Positions 12,142 to 23,739 of a stretch of DNA of 64,000 nt are shown piece after piece. The first letter of the stretch is position 1, and every line of letters starts with the position of its first letter. The stretch is from Trema orientale (lineage: Eukaryota; Streptophyta; Magnoliopsida; Rosales; Cannabaceae). Position numbers and translations under genes: made by a program. The DNA lies in the NCBI GenBank assembly GCA_002914845.1, contig JXTC01000045.1:813485-877484 (forward strand). The letters are read 5' to 3'. The notes beneath the pieces are model-generated. The model did no database searches. It was not told where the DNA came from and saw nothing but the letters and a program-made list of their open reading frames with translations.

Positions 12142-12744
12142 TAGGGGTGTCAATTCGTGTCGACGGGTCGGGTTCGTGTCGGGTTGAAGTCTAATATATA
12201 CATAAATTATGTCAACCCGAACCCGACCCGTGACCCGTCGTGTCAGAAAACCATCAACACTAACCCGACCCGCACCTAAAACGGGTTGACCCGAACCCGA
12301 CCCGCACAACCCGCTTTGGTGAATAACATCCAACCCACAACCCGATTTTGACCCGTCAACCCGTTTTTGACCCGCCAACCCGCTATGACCCGTATTTTTT
12401 TACTCTCATTTTAAAATAAATAAATTAGGGATAATTTATAAATATAATTAATAACTTATAATCCCAAAACTTACATTGTACAAATTAAATATATCTATAA
12501 TAATAGTCATAAACAAATTAAATAAAAAATATTTTTATAATTTAATTATATATATATTTGTTGGCGGGTCAAACGGGTCAAGTTCGTGTCAAGCGGGTTG
12601 ACCCGAACCCGACCCGTTTTTTTATTCGTGTCAGGTTGGTCGACCCGAACCCGACCCGCACCCTTTTTCTTCAACCCTAACCCGCAAAAAATCGTGTCGT
12701 GTTCGTGTCGTGTCGTCGTGTCGTAACCCGAATTGCCACCCCTA
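12142..12744. mobile_element. hAT-type MITE, 603 bp
   Basis: Terminal inverted repeats taggggtgtcaattcg and cgaattgccacccctа-type ends close a GC-richer, Thr/Arg-codon-like interior built from many aacccgacccg repeats around a central AT-rich stretch. It is flanked by a perfect 8-bp target duplication, ctcagcag, at 12,134-12,141 and 12,745-12,752; 8 bp is the length typical of hAT elements. It lies in intron 9 of the malic enzyme pseudogene. There is no transposase, so it is non-autonomous. Confidence 0.92.
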
Positions 12745-15700
12745 CTCAGCAGTAAAAACACACATAAAGTATGGCCGTACCCATAACGAGAATCTGAAAC
12801 AGATTGGTGCATATAATATACTATGTTTACAAGTATTATTAAACTTGCAAATATTAGAGTTTTAGGTTATCTGGTAAACCATAGCAAAGTGAGAGAAATT
12901 TGCTTAAGTTAATTAACTTTTTGTGATGAGGATTGATTACTGCACTGCTAAGATGCACCTAAATGGTATGTTTGAGACTGCTACATGGAATAATGTCAAG
13001 TCATCCATGAGTTATTGATTAGGGTTCTAAAGGGTGAAGGCAATCGATTCTATTTATGCTAATCTTTTGAAGATATCCTGTTTATGTGTCATTGATTTTG
13101 GTCAAAGTCTCTGCCGGGCTTTCTTGCTATTTCTGCGCTGTCTATGCCTTCTCATTTTGCTTGCATCTTTCGGGGCTTTTACATTATTAAGGTGCTTCAT
13201 TAGATTTTGCCAGTTATCATTATATTTCTTTTATCATCTCAACAAAGAAAAAGAAGTAGAGCTAAATACTTAAGTTGATGTAGGAAGTATCTATATAGTG
13301 TGAAATAACACTGAGGAACAAGCATGTTGAGTTTAAGAAATCAGCAGCAGATGAAGAGTCTTTGTTAAATTTTTGTACTGATGCAGTGCAGGAATAGGGG
13401 TTCTAAATGCTGCAAGAAAAACAATGGCAAGGATGTTGGGAAACAATGAATCTGCTTTTGAGAGTGCGCTGCGTCAGTTCTGGGTAGTTGATGCCAACAT
13501 GAGTTTAACTTCTAACTCTCTGGAACTTTATTATATAGTCTTCTTCTGAGTCAGTAAAGCTGGCATTTCATTTGACAATTGCAATTAGTCAAAGGAGATA
13601 ATTTTGTTTGCTGTTATGTACATCCAGGGTCTGATCACAGATGAACGTGAAAATATTGATCCTGATGCACTTCCTTTTGCAAGGAAGATCAAAGAAATTC
13701 ATCGCCAGGGGTTAAGGGAAGGTGCAAGACTTGTTGAAGTGGTTAGTTAGTTTTCACTTGTTTTTTATAATTTTTTTCCCCATTTTCTATACTAGTCTTT
13801 ATATCTTAAAATGTCATTGTGTCCTGCCTGCATATAAAATGCAAGTTTCTTTGGTAGTTGTCAAAATAATTAGGCCTTTGGATCATAGTGCAGCATCCGG
13901 ATTTGTTCCTAAATCCAAGCAGGAGTCAAATGTATATAGGGAATTAGTCTGTTGCTTATCTTTACCTTCTTCAGCTTTGATAAAATATTAAGAAAAAAAA
14001 TTACCAAAAACGGGTGAATCCTAATCTGCACAGAAATGAAATGAAGAAAAGGAAATAAGTTCGAGAGCAAAGAAGATGGTCACTCCACACACACACCAAC
14101 AAATGTAATCTCTGCCCTGTCTAATGGGGTTATTAACTGGAAAGAAAATAATTTTGAACAAGTGAGTACTCTAGGAAGGGCATTGGAACACCAAATTTCT
14201 TGAAGTGCAACAACAGTAACTAAACCCAGACTTCCCATTAAAGTCCATCTATATGACACCTCAAGAACTATTTTTGATAAGAAACAGAAGAGATATTTAA
14301 TGAAAATAAAAGCAAACGCTAAAAACCAGAGAGAATAAGACCAAGAAATCTTATTCACTTCTTCATCTCCCAATGGCAATAAAATGAAGACTTCTTGTAA
14401 AAGGTTTGGACCAAAATAGAAAAAAAAAAAAAAAAAAAAAAACAAAGATAATATGTTCAGTTAGGTACTACAAGTCAAAAAAAAGATAATATGTCTAATT
14501 TCCTGAATTGAAAGACAACATGCATAAAGAGTATATATTTAGCATGCTAACACAAAAAAAAAAAAAAAAGGGGTCGTGGTGGGAGGGGGCTTGCTTAGTG
14601 CAGCTTTATTAGTCTTGAAAAGTTAATGTACGAAACCCTATTTAAAGACAACTAAATGCACCAGATGTCATGCCAATGTAACGAGATACGTGTGATTTAG
14701 CAAAGTTCAAAAAGCAATTTACTTTTGGTAATGGCAGTTTATTCTTTCTAATATGTCAAGAACTATTATCTCTCAGCATCCTTGGACTTAATTATGATAT
14801 GCAAACTATGCCAAGTCCAAAGTAACGTTAAAAAAGGCGTTTTATAGGTCTTATTCTATCATATTTTAAGAACTGTCAAATCTTTATTTTCTTCACATTA
14901 TTTTTTTTTTTCTGCACATTAATTGTCACTACTTGTTAATCTTGCTATCCAGGTGAAGCAAGTAAAGCGTGATGTACTTCTTGGATTATCTGCTGTTGGG
15001 GGCCTGTTCTCCAAAGAGGTATGTAGAATGTTTTCTATCTCTTTGGGGATGATGTTAACATGATAAGTTCATGCATAGCGCATGAATGTGACTTAGCAGA
15101 CAAGAAACGCAAGAAAAAGGAAACATAAAGACTAGTTGAATCATGATACATGGTCTATTTTATTTTAGTTTTCCTTCTGGTTTAGAGCGATAACCATAAT
15201 TGCTGTTCAAAAATGGGAATTACACGAAATTAGGGAACCTAGGTAATTTTTACTGTAATTCCTGTTGGGTATAATTACATTGTTTCTTTTTGCATTGCAA
15301 TGAGATTATACATATGCTGTAATTCCTGTTGGGTATACAGCAACATTGTCACATGATCAAAAGATCATTTGTAAAACGTTATTGTCTTTCCAAATTGTGC
15401 TAGCTCATTCTTTCTTGCAAAGTGGTGTCATGCAAATTCTATTTTAGGTATTAGAGGCCCTTAAAGGTTCAACTTCAACGAGGCCTGCCATCTTTGCAAT
15501 GTCAAATCCTACCAAAAATGGTACGTTTGGTTTTGAGTAGAGAAAATGTAATGGCATGGTGATGCCGTTTTTTCCATGTTCTAAGATTAATCTGTACTGT
15601 TTTTTTTTTGGGTGATTTAGCTGAATGCACTCCTGAAGAAGCATTCTCCATCGTGGGAGACAATATTGTATTTGCGAGTGGAAGTCCATTCAAGGATGTG

Positions 15701-16184
15701 GATCTTGGTGCGTATTTAAACAAATATATATATATATATATATTTATGTACATCCCTTTTTTCTGTGCTAGAGTACAACCAGAAGAAATTCAAGCCCAGT
15801 AGGAATTCCAATTCTTTTTTTTTTTTTTAATCTTAATTTCTCCTTTTCTTATATATGTAAATATGTGTGCATGTGTATATACATACGTGCATACATTAAA
15901 TATACTGATACATATACACATATTTATCGGTGATAAAGGACCCAAAAGAATTTCATTCCCTTTTATATACTTATATATCTGTACATATGTATGTCTGTGT
16001 ATATTTGGTTTTCATGGACACACTTCCTTTAGGATAGTCTAATGAAACGACTTTATTTTTCCTCTGTAATTCAAGTAAAAAGATGTACTGAAGAGAGATT
16101 TTGTCAAATACTGACTACAGCCTTTATTTCAGGGAATGGTCATATTGGCCACTGCAACCAGGGTAACATGTACCTTTTTCCAGG

Positions 16185-16638
16185 GTGCGCCTCATCCACT
16201 TCCACCTTTTTTAGAAAAAAAAAAACATAGGATATTCAAAAATTTGTAAAATTCAAAAATAAAAGTATTATTTTGCAGAGATTCAAAAGTGATGCTATTA
16301 ATTTATAGAAATTTAAAAATAAAGTTATTAATTTTTAAGAATTCAAAAGTTAGGATATTTTTTATAGAAAGTTAGAAGTGGGGGTATTTTTGTGTCGTTA
16401 TCGCAAAAAGATAGTAGAATTGTGATACTTATCACAAAATGTTTTGTACCTTGGTCCCACATTTATTAGCCTTTGGACCGTGGATAAGCACCTCGAAATT
16501 CAAATGTTTTGTTAATTTTTTGGGGTTTACGTATTTACCAATTAAAGATTAGTTCCCAAAAAAATTAAATAAATTAAGTGTTTGAGATGAAGTATAATAC
16601 TTCAGTTGCGGAGAGTCCGTGTGCCCTTAACTGTGCCC
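16185..16638. other. Spacer replacing the 3' end of NAD-ME
   Basis: The missing last exons of NAD-malic enzyme would be expected here, but neither coding matches nor splice remnants are seen. The stretch at 16,225-16,390 repeats attcaaaa(g/a)t-type phrases about six times (degenerate ~40-bp period). Confidence 0.6.
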
Positions 16639-16646
16639 TATAAATA
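16639..16646 (+). promoter_or_regulatory. TATA box of the F-box gene
   Basis: TATAAATA lies about 150 bp upstream of the F-box start codon, a usual spacing for a plant gene with a leader of about 120 nt. Assignment is by position and motif only. Confidence 0.5.
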
Positions 16647-16792
16647 AAAGAACACGTTTCCCAAAAGAAATAAAATAAAATAAGCAATAAGGAGGAAAAA
16701 AAAAAAAACTTGAAGATAGAGGAAGAAGCGTTGAAGGTCGGAAACGATTGAAGGTACGGCCGTGATCAATCATACAAATTCATCAATTCAAT

Positions 16793-18133
16793 ATGGTGGA
16801 GCCAACAAGCAAAAAAAGAAAGACAAAGATTGATGATCATCAACATGATCATGATCTTGAAAAAGCAGTAGCAGAACCAGAAAGTAATGGATCAGCAGCA
16901 ACAGCAGTAGGGGCGAAATTCATGTCCAATATTGTTACCGACGATCTACTGCTCGAAATACTTATCCGACTCCCCGATTGTCGATCTATACTCCAGTGTA
17001 GCTCCGTCTGCAAGAGCTGGTTCTCAGTAATTTCTTATCGCCAATATTTCATCCGTACAAAGTTTATTGATCACTATCAACACAAACCACAATTCTTGCC
17101 CTGTACGCTTATGGTCAAGTACAACTACATTAGTACAATTGATAAGAAACCATTCTATAAACTCTTTTCTGAGCAATCAAAGATTCTGCACGGGAAGTCA
17201 TCGTCGTTCACTAGCGGTTATCTAAGTATTTTGCCTTCGCCATCGCCATCAGTGATTACTCGTGGGTCGTCCAAGGATTTGTTGCTCTTTTCAAGCTCTA
17301 TAACAGAATACTACGTCTGCAATCCGCTCACTAATCAATGGCTTCCACTCCCTAAGACTCCTCCAAACAGTACTATCAGGTGTGGAATTGTGTGCGACCC
17401 CAAGAGTACCAGTGTCAATACGATGTACAGGGTCGTGCTCATATATGCTGATATTAGTCTAGCAAACCAATTTAAAGTTAGTATGAACATCTTTTGTTCT
17501 AAGACAGGACAATGGAATACATCAACATTGCTTCTTCCACTAAACCCACTAATATTGTGGCGTTCGAGCGTTGGATGGCATAGGAGGGCCGTTGCAAGTA
17601 ATGGAATTCTTTATTGGCTATGTGGGAATAATCGAGAGTCCGAAGGAATTGTTGCCTTCGACCCGTTCAAAAGTACAGATTGCTCGAAACGATTTTGTTT
17701 GATTCCGTTTCCCATTGGGTTTCGTCGTGGATGGCGGGGTCAAGACTCAAATTTATGCATTGGAGTAGTTCAGGGGAGGTTGAGGCTGTCACAGATTTAT
17801 AGGGGGATTAAGAGGGTACTAGGATTTGTTTTGAGAATTTGGGAACTGGTGAATTGTGATTATGACAATGATGATGCGTCGTGGCTTTTGGTGCATGATG
17901 TGACACTGACAGAGGTGAAGGCAAATAAAATGTTTGTGGCTGCTTTCCATCCGGTGAATGGTGATGTGATTTTCCTGTTTCATGATCTTGATGTTTGCCA
18001 ATATCATATTCGGGAAGATACAGTTGAAATAGTTGAGGAATTTTCGAAACTTAACGACTGTGGTTACCTGGATGCTATCAGTCTCGTACATCCTTTGTGG
18101 CCTACAACAATTCCTTCCCTCCCATCAATTTAG
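16793..18133 (+). CDS. F-box protein with F-box-associated region, intronless
   Basis: A 446-aa protein, expected to be the substrate-binding subunit of an SCF (SKP1-CUL1-F-box) ubiquitin ligase. The F-box spans about residues 49-90 (DDLLLEILIRLPDCRSILQC, then VCKSWFSVIS). A basic KKRK at 7-10 could be a nuclear signal. The middle has the F-box-associated pattern YYVCNPLTNQWLPLPKTP (around residues 178-195) and later Trp/Gly-rich blocks (GILYWLCGNNRESEG, IVAFDPF), suggesting a beta-propeller-like fold. The substrate is unknown. The start is the first ATG after a TATA box; the frame is open to TAG. It lies directly downstream of the truncated malic enzyme and upstream of a foldback transposon. 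No lesion is seen, so it may be active. Confidence 0.87.
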   Translation: MVEPTSKKRKTKIDDHQHDHDLEKAVAEPESNGSAATAVGAKFMSNIVTDDLLLEILIRLPDCRSILQCSSVCKSWFSVISYRQYFIRTKFIDHYQHKPQFLPCTLMVKYNYISTIDKKPFYKLFSEQSKILHGKSSSFTSGYLSILPSPSPSVITRGSSKDLLLFSSSITEYYVCNPLTNQWLPLPKTPPNSTIRCGIVCDPKSTSVNTMYRVVLIYADISLANQFKVSMNIFCSKTGQWNTSTLLLPLNPLILWRSSVGWHRRAVASNGILYWLCGNNRESEGIVAFDPFKSTDCSKRFCLIPFPIGFRRGWRGQDSNLCIGVVQGRLRLSQIYRGIKRVLGFVLRIWELVNCDYDNDDASWLLVHDVTLTEVKANKMFVAAFHPVNGDVIFLFHDLDVCQYHIREDTVEIVEEFSKLNDCGYLDAISLVHPLWPTTIPSLPSI

Positions 18134-18410
18134 AATTTACAGATTTCATTTACTTTTACAGTATCTAGTCATACATAGATTGATATTAATTGTTGACAAC
18201 AGAAATATTTTGATATTATCTACTGTTATTCATCTATGATATTTTTAAGTTATTGGAGAATTTTTAGACTATCAAAGAAGTGTACCGTATAATATAACAA
18301 TAATATATATAGATAGACTTATATAAAATTGCTTCCTTTTTCAGTTACTTTGTAAGACAGAGCATGTTGATATTTTGTAAGGAAGATGTCCGCAAGAGTG
18401 ATATAAACGA

Positions 18411-19835
18411 CGAGAAATTAGGCTAAAAATGCTCCCTAATACCCTTATTTTGGCTCATATGCACAAGTTAAAAAACATTTGAAAAATATGTGTGCGGATG
18501 AAAATACCCTTACTAATATTTAAGAGAAAATATGCATCACTTTCAAATGAGTGTCTGTCATTCTCTATAACCAAGCCGAAATCTCTTCTCCTCCATGCCG
18601 TCAAACTCGTTTTCATTCTTGAAAAAAGGAGAAAAAATAATTTGAGAAGAAAATCTCGTTTTCATCTCTCATATAGCCGTCAAACTCATCATTTCACTCT
18701 CTTCTCTCTTCATTCTACTCCAATTTGTTCTAGGTATAGTTTAAAATAACATATTATCAAATTTCGAGATATTATGAGATCATTTATGTATTGAAAAATC
18801 ATTTTCATGTTAATTTTTTGCGAGTTTTAACAAAAAAATCGCGAACATTTTCGATGATTTTCGATGGTTTTTCGATTATATTTCGATAAAAATTATATTC
18901 TCAATAAAATTTCGATGAAAATGGTATTTTTGATAAATTTCGATGCATTTTCGATGAATTTTCGATGCCTTTTCGATGAATTTTCAATAATATTTCGATG
19001 AAAATGGTATTCTCAATAATATTTCAATAAAGTGGCATTTTTGATAATTTTCGATACAATTTCGATGTATTTTCGATAATAATTCGATGAAAGTGGTATT
19101 TTTCATAATATTTTATCGAAAATATCACATCATCAAAATTATATTGAAATTCTATCAAATATTATGAAAAATACCACTTTCATGGAAATATCATCGAAAA
19201 TGCATCGAAATTGCATCGAAAATTATCAAAAATACCACTTTATTGAAATATTACTGAGAATACCATTTTTGTCAAAATATCATCGAAAAGTCATCGAAAA
19301 TGTATCGAAAATTCATCAAAATTGCATCGAAAAATATCAAAAATACCACTTTCATCGAAATTTTACTAAGAATATAATTTTCATCGAAATATAATCGAAA
19401 AATCATCGAAAAGCATCGAAAATATTCGCGATTTTTTATTAAAACTCGTAAAAATTAACCTAAAAATTATTTTTTAACACATAAATGACCTCATAACATC
19501 TCGAAATTTGATAATATGTTATTTCAAACTATACCCAGAACAAATTGGAGAAGAATGAAGAGAGAATAGAGAAAAATGATGAGTTTGACGGTAATATGAG
19601 AGATGAAAACAAGATTTTCTTCTCAAATTATTTTTTCTCCTTTTTTCAGAGATGAAAACGAGTTTGACGGCATGGAGGAGAAGAGATTTCGGCTTGATTA
19701 AAGAGAAGAGAGACATAATTGATTAGGGGTAAACATGACTTTTCACGTGATACATGCATATTTTACAAACTTTTATTTGGGAGAGCATACGGACCAAAAT
19801 ATGCCTATTATGATGCATATTTTACCTAATTTCTC
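18411..19835. mobile_element. Foldback transposon, ~1.4 kb, 7-bp target duplication
   Basis: Almost the whole element is one inverted repeat: the left arm from gagaaattagg at 18,412 pairs with the right arm ending cctaatttctc at 19,835, with a turn near 19,115-19,145. Each arm encodes the mirror image of the same pseudo-peptide (HAVKLVF..EKRRKNNLRRKS), and the inner parts are degenerate tandem repeats of tttcgatgaaaa/ttttcatcgaaa. A direct repeat taaacga flanks it at 18,404-18,410 and 19,836-19,842. No transposase. It is a non-autonomous foldback or hairpin MITE; transcripts could yield double-stranded RNA. Confidence 0.88.
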
Positions 19836-19854
19836 TAAACGATTACTATTGATA

Positions 19855-20840
19855 TCACCAAAAAAAAAATGTATAAGCTGAATTCATCACCAAAAAAATG
19901 TATATGCTTATTTGTTTTTGAGGTCTATTAACAGAGGTTATTTCTGCAATTAGAATTTTTTCCGGAACTGGAAATTTGATTCCAACTTCGGATGTGTTTT
20001 GGTAAAAACATACATACTCCAAGTTACTGAAAGACAGAGAAGATGCAACACCTATTATTTAGAAAAATACTATTTTTTAAATTATTTAGAAACATATCAC
20101 TTTTGACTAATTGATGAAATACTTAATGTAACTGGTCCGCCTCACCTTGACATCTTTTTAATGTGGTTCTGAAGGAAAAATGATATAGATTACTTCCGGA
20201 ATTGGAACTTAGTTCCGGAACTGGAAATCGGAACTGGAAATCGGATTCCAGCTCCGGATGTGTTTTGATAAAGACAAACATACTCCAGAAAAGACACAAC
20301 ACCTATTATTTAGAAAAATATCACTTTTGACTAATTGATGAAATACTTAATGTAACTGGTCCACCTCACCTTGACATCTTTTTACTGTGATTCTGAAGGA
20401 AAAATGATATAGATTACTTCCGGAATTGGAACTTAGTTTCGGAACTAGAAATCGGATTCCAGCTTCGGATGTGTTTTGTTAAAGACAAACATACTCCAGA
20501 GAAGACACAACACCTATTATTTAGAAAAATATCACTTTTGACTAATTGATGAAATACTTAATGTAACTGGTCCATTTCACCTTGATATCTTTTTAATGTG
20601 ATTCTGAAAGAAAAATGATATAGATGTCCATTACCAGAGCTTATTTCCGGAATTGGAACTTATTTCCAGAGCTAGAAATATGATTCCCACTCCGGATGTG
20701 TTTTGGTAAAGACAAACATACTCCAGAGAAGACGCAACACCTATTATTTAGAAAAATATCACTTTTGACTAATTCTAACAAATTTTTTAACATCCAAACT
20801 CATTTATTTTGTACGAAATTTTTTCCTCCATCCGAGTGCT
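19855..20840. repeat. Tandem ~190-270 bp repeats with tccggaa motifs
   Basis: After a segment similar to 745-870 (19,855-19,980), a unit recurs about four times near 20,010, 20,275, 20,485 and 20,712. Landmarks are acatactcca, cacctattatttagaaaaat, cacttttgactaattgatg and ttccggaactggaaat. The second unit has an extra internal duplication. Related ttccggaa phrases occur at 2,960-3,040 ahead of the MYB gene. No coding frame. Confidence 0.8.
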
Positions 20841-20844
20841 TTGG

Positions 20845-21060
20845 CAAAATGGCAACCTCAAAAACCGAATTTAGTAAAATGACTTTCTTATTTATTTTTA
20901 ATTTTTTTTATTTCAATAAATGTAATTAAATATAATTAGCACTACTTAATAGATAATTAATTACTAATCACTCATTAAGGATACTAACAACATATATTAT
21001 ATTATACAACTTAAAAATGACTTAAAGAAAACAGTAAGAAGCCTTCTCCCCTCCTTCCAA
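20845..21060 (+). mobile_element. MULE terminal fragment
   Basis: Starts ggcaaaatggcaacctc and matches 28,622-28,830 and the complement of 7,290-7,488. Only the terminal ~210 bp is present. It is cut off where a second terminus-like sequence, gggcaaaatgacatta, begins at 21,066. Confidence 0.7.
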
Positions 21061-21198
21061 GGAATTGGGCAAAATGACATTATGAAAAATTTTAATGTAC
21101 AAAATAACTTTCCAGAAATTTTAATTAGCAAAATGACTTTCTTCCTTTGAAAAAAAATAAAAAATTAGTTTAATAAAAATTAGTTAAGATTAGTGTTA

Positions 21199-21286
21199 GA
21201 TTAATAATTAGATTAGTGTTGCTGACTTGGAATTAAAAAAAAATTAAAAACTAAATTGAAAAAAAAAAACTTCTCTTCTCTTCGAT

Positions 21287-21323
<37 letters not shown>

Positions 21324-21803
21324 CTCCTGAAGCTCAAAAAAAGTGGGATTCATCCTCTTTAATCATGTATTGACTCCATTTTTCTCGGACAACAACTTAT
21401 CTACCCAAAAAAAATTGAAAAATTGTCTCAAGTGTCATATTTCGCTGCATTAGGTTGAAGGAGAAATAAAGTGAAAAGGTTAGTTAGTTAGATCAACTTA
21501 TTCTCACTTTTAAGTTATTGTTTATAAGTTTATTTGATAATATACAAGTATTTTTCACTTAAAAGTATAGTTTTACAGAAAATAAATGAGTTTAGAGGTT
21601 AAAAGAAAAGTTGGAATAGTCAAATAACAGAGGTTGAGGACGAACTGTAATTTAGCGACCATATGTTATTGAAGATGATCGAATGGTCACTCTCTTATCA
21701 CTATGGTCGCTCAAGCATAAAAATGGTCGATGGTTTATGCTTGAGCGACCTTTAGTGACCTTAAAGGTCACTCTATTTTTACTAAGGTCGCTCAAACATA
21801 AAG
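21199..21803 (+). repeat. ~605-bp direct repeat (partner 22,870-23,483)
   Basis: Both copies run from gattaataattagattagtg through a CT microsatellite, ctcctgaagctcaaaaaa, gttagttagttagatcaa and a block of GCGACC/GGTCGC motifs to gctcaa(a/g)cataaa. Identity is very high by eye. They are the leader of two tandem MULE copies. Confidence 0.85.
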
Positions 21804-21825
21804 GCAGGCCCCAAAATCGCAATAG

Positions 21826-22035
21826 GACAACATTCCTGAAGAGATTGGAGCAATTAAGGTAGTAGCACCAAAAAGAGAATTGACTAAAGGCAGGCCAAAA
21901 ATCAGTCGCATCGCTTCACAAGGTGAGGATCTTAAAAAGCAGTATAGATGTCAGACATGTGGGCAAACAAGGCACAAAGCAAAGAAATGTCCTTATCGAC
22001 GTAATCCATCTGATGTTAGAAGTACGACCGAGTAG
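21826..22035 (+). pseudogene. C-terminus of MULE transposase, CCHC zinc knuckle
   Basis: An open stretch of about 69 codons ends at TAG 22,033-22,035. It encodes KRELTKGRPKISRIASQGED and then CQTCGQTRHKAKKC, a C-x2-C-x4-H-x4-C zinc knuckle typical of the end of plant Mutator-like transposases. It has no start of its own and is preceded by TAG at 21,823. It is a remnant of the deleted copy and is the very part missing from the transposase at 26-28 kb. Confidence 0.8.
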
Positions 22036-22869
22036 CCATGACATTTTTATTTTTTTTATTGTATTAATTATGTATCATCCATCTTACTAGTTTTTAATAT
22101 TCCTATTTGAGTAACTAAATTAACATAATTGTGTACTAGAGATACTCATTTCGTTCTCAATTACTTAGCCACGAATTTGTAATCCATAAAACAACCAAAA
22201 TGACCAATATTTACATTGTGCGACCTTAAAATCTTACTAAGCGACCCTAATAGTGGCCCACTATAATTAGAGGCGACTATAATAGTCGCCATAGCGACCA
22301 TAATGGTCGCTCTATGTTAATTATGCATAGTAACATAATCACATATTCACCTATTATGTTAATTGTCCATAGGCATATTAAAAATATGATTTCTCAATAA
22401 TTAAAATAAATTAAATTTATTTTTGTTTATGGAACTAATTATGTGTAATATATCTTACTAGATTTCTCAATTACTAAGCCACGAATCTGTAATCCCTAAA
22501 AAAACTCAAAGCGACCAAAATTTACATTGTGCGACCTTATAATTACACTGCCCGACCATAATAGTCGCCAACTATAATTAGAGGCGACTATAATGAATGG
22601 TCGCTCTATGTTAATTGTGCATACTAACATAGTTACATTCTCACTAATTTAAGTAAAATATATTTATTTACGTTATAGTGTAATTATATAATATAGTCAC
22701 CTACGATATTATTTGTACAAAGACATATTTAAAAAAATGTGATTTCTCACTAATTTAAGTAAAATATATTTATTTTAAATAATTAACACAAGTGAAACTA
22801 AGTTATAGTGTAATTATATGTCACATAATCACCTACTATGTTAATTGTGCATAGACATATTTTCAAAAA

Positions 22870-23739
22870 GATTAATAATTAGATTAGTGTTGCTGACTTG
22901 GAATTTAAAAAAAAATTAAAAACTAAATTGAAAAAAAAAATTCTTCTCTTCTCCTCTTCTTCGACATCCTCTCTCTCTCTCTTCTCTTCTCTTCTCTTCT
23001 CCTGAAGCTCAAAAAAGTGAGATTCATCCTCTTCAATCATGTATTGACGCCATTTTTCTCGGACAACAACCTATCTACCCAAAGATCTCACAAAAATTGA
23101 AGAATTATCTCAAGTGTTATATTTGGCTGCATTAGGTTGAAGGAGGAAAAAAGTAAAAAGGTTAGTTAGTTAGATCAATTTATTCTCGCTTTTAAGTTAT
23201 TCTTTTTATGTTTATTTGATAATATACAAGTATTTTTCACTTTAAAGTATAGTTTTGTGGAAAATAAATGAGTTTATAGGTTAAAGAAAAGTTGGAATAG
23301 TCGAATAACAGAGGTTGAGGACGAACTGTAATTTAGCGACCATATGTTGTTGAAGACGATCGAATGGTCACTCTGTTATCACTATGGTCGCTCAAGCATA
23401 AAAATTGTCGATGGTTTATGCTTGAGCAATCGTTAGCGACCTTAAAGGTCGCTCTGTTTTCACTAAGGTCGCTCAAGCATAAAACCGGTCACCCAAGTTG
23501 AACGACCTTTCATTCATCTTTAAGGTCGCTCTGTTATTTATATGGTCGCTTAAGCATAAAAATAGTCTTATTTATCTTCAAGGTCGCTCCGGCATAAAGA
23601 AGGTTACTTAATGCTACTTGGCCAATATGGAAAATTTCAATAATGTTGTTTATTCCAATTATATTTATAATTTAATTTTTTAAATATTTGATAACTTAAT
23701 GATTTTTTTCATATCGTCATAGGTATAGATCCCATATAC
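22870..23739 (+). repeat. Second MULE leader with GCGACC/GGTCGC clusters
   Basis: The partner of 21,199-21,803 occupies 22,870-23,483. It continues with further GGTCGCTC and GCGACC motifs to about 23,620, then an AT-rich stretch that may be a leader intron ending in catag at 23,721. The first transposase codons (GATCCCATATACGTTTC) end at 23,744, where the LTR insertion starts. Confidence 0.7.

Larger units (their letters stand above)
21066..22865 (+). mobile_element. Internally deleted MULE copy
   Basis: From a terminus-like ggcaaaatgaca, this copy runs through a leader (21,199-21,803) that is nearly repeated at 22,870-23,483. It then jumps straight to the last ~70 codons of a transposase (21,826-22,035) and on to the 3' non-coding repeats (22,040-22,865: a 130-bp unit and GCGACC/GGTCGC blocks near 22,230-22,310 and 22,530-22,620). 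The body of the transposase is missing, as expected for an internal deletion derivative placed head to tail with the longer copy that follows. Confidence 0.65.

Noticed and set aside
18492..19716. Two mirror-image peptides (HAVKLVF..EKRRKNNLRRKS) as genes
   Set aside because: They are the two arms of the foldback element and lack starts, stops or homologues consistent with a gene.
21650..23600. GCGACC/GGTCGC arrays as a CRISPR-like array
   Set aside because: Spacing is irregular, the motif is only 6-8 bp and occurs in both orientations, and the surroundings are plant transposons.
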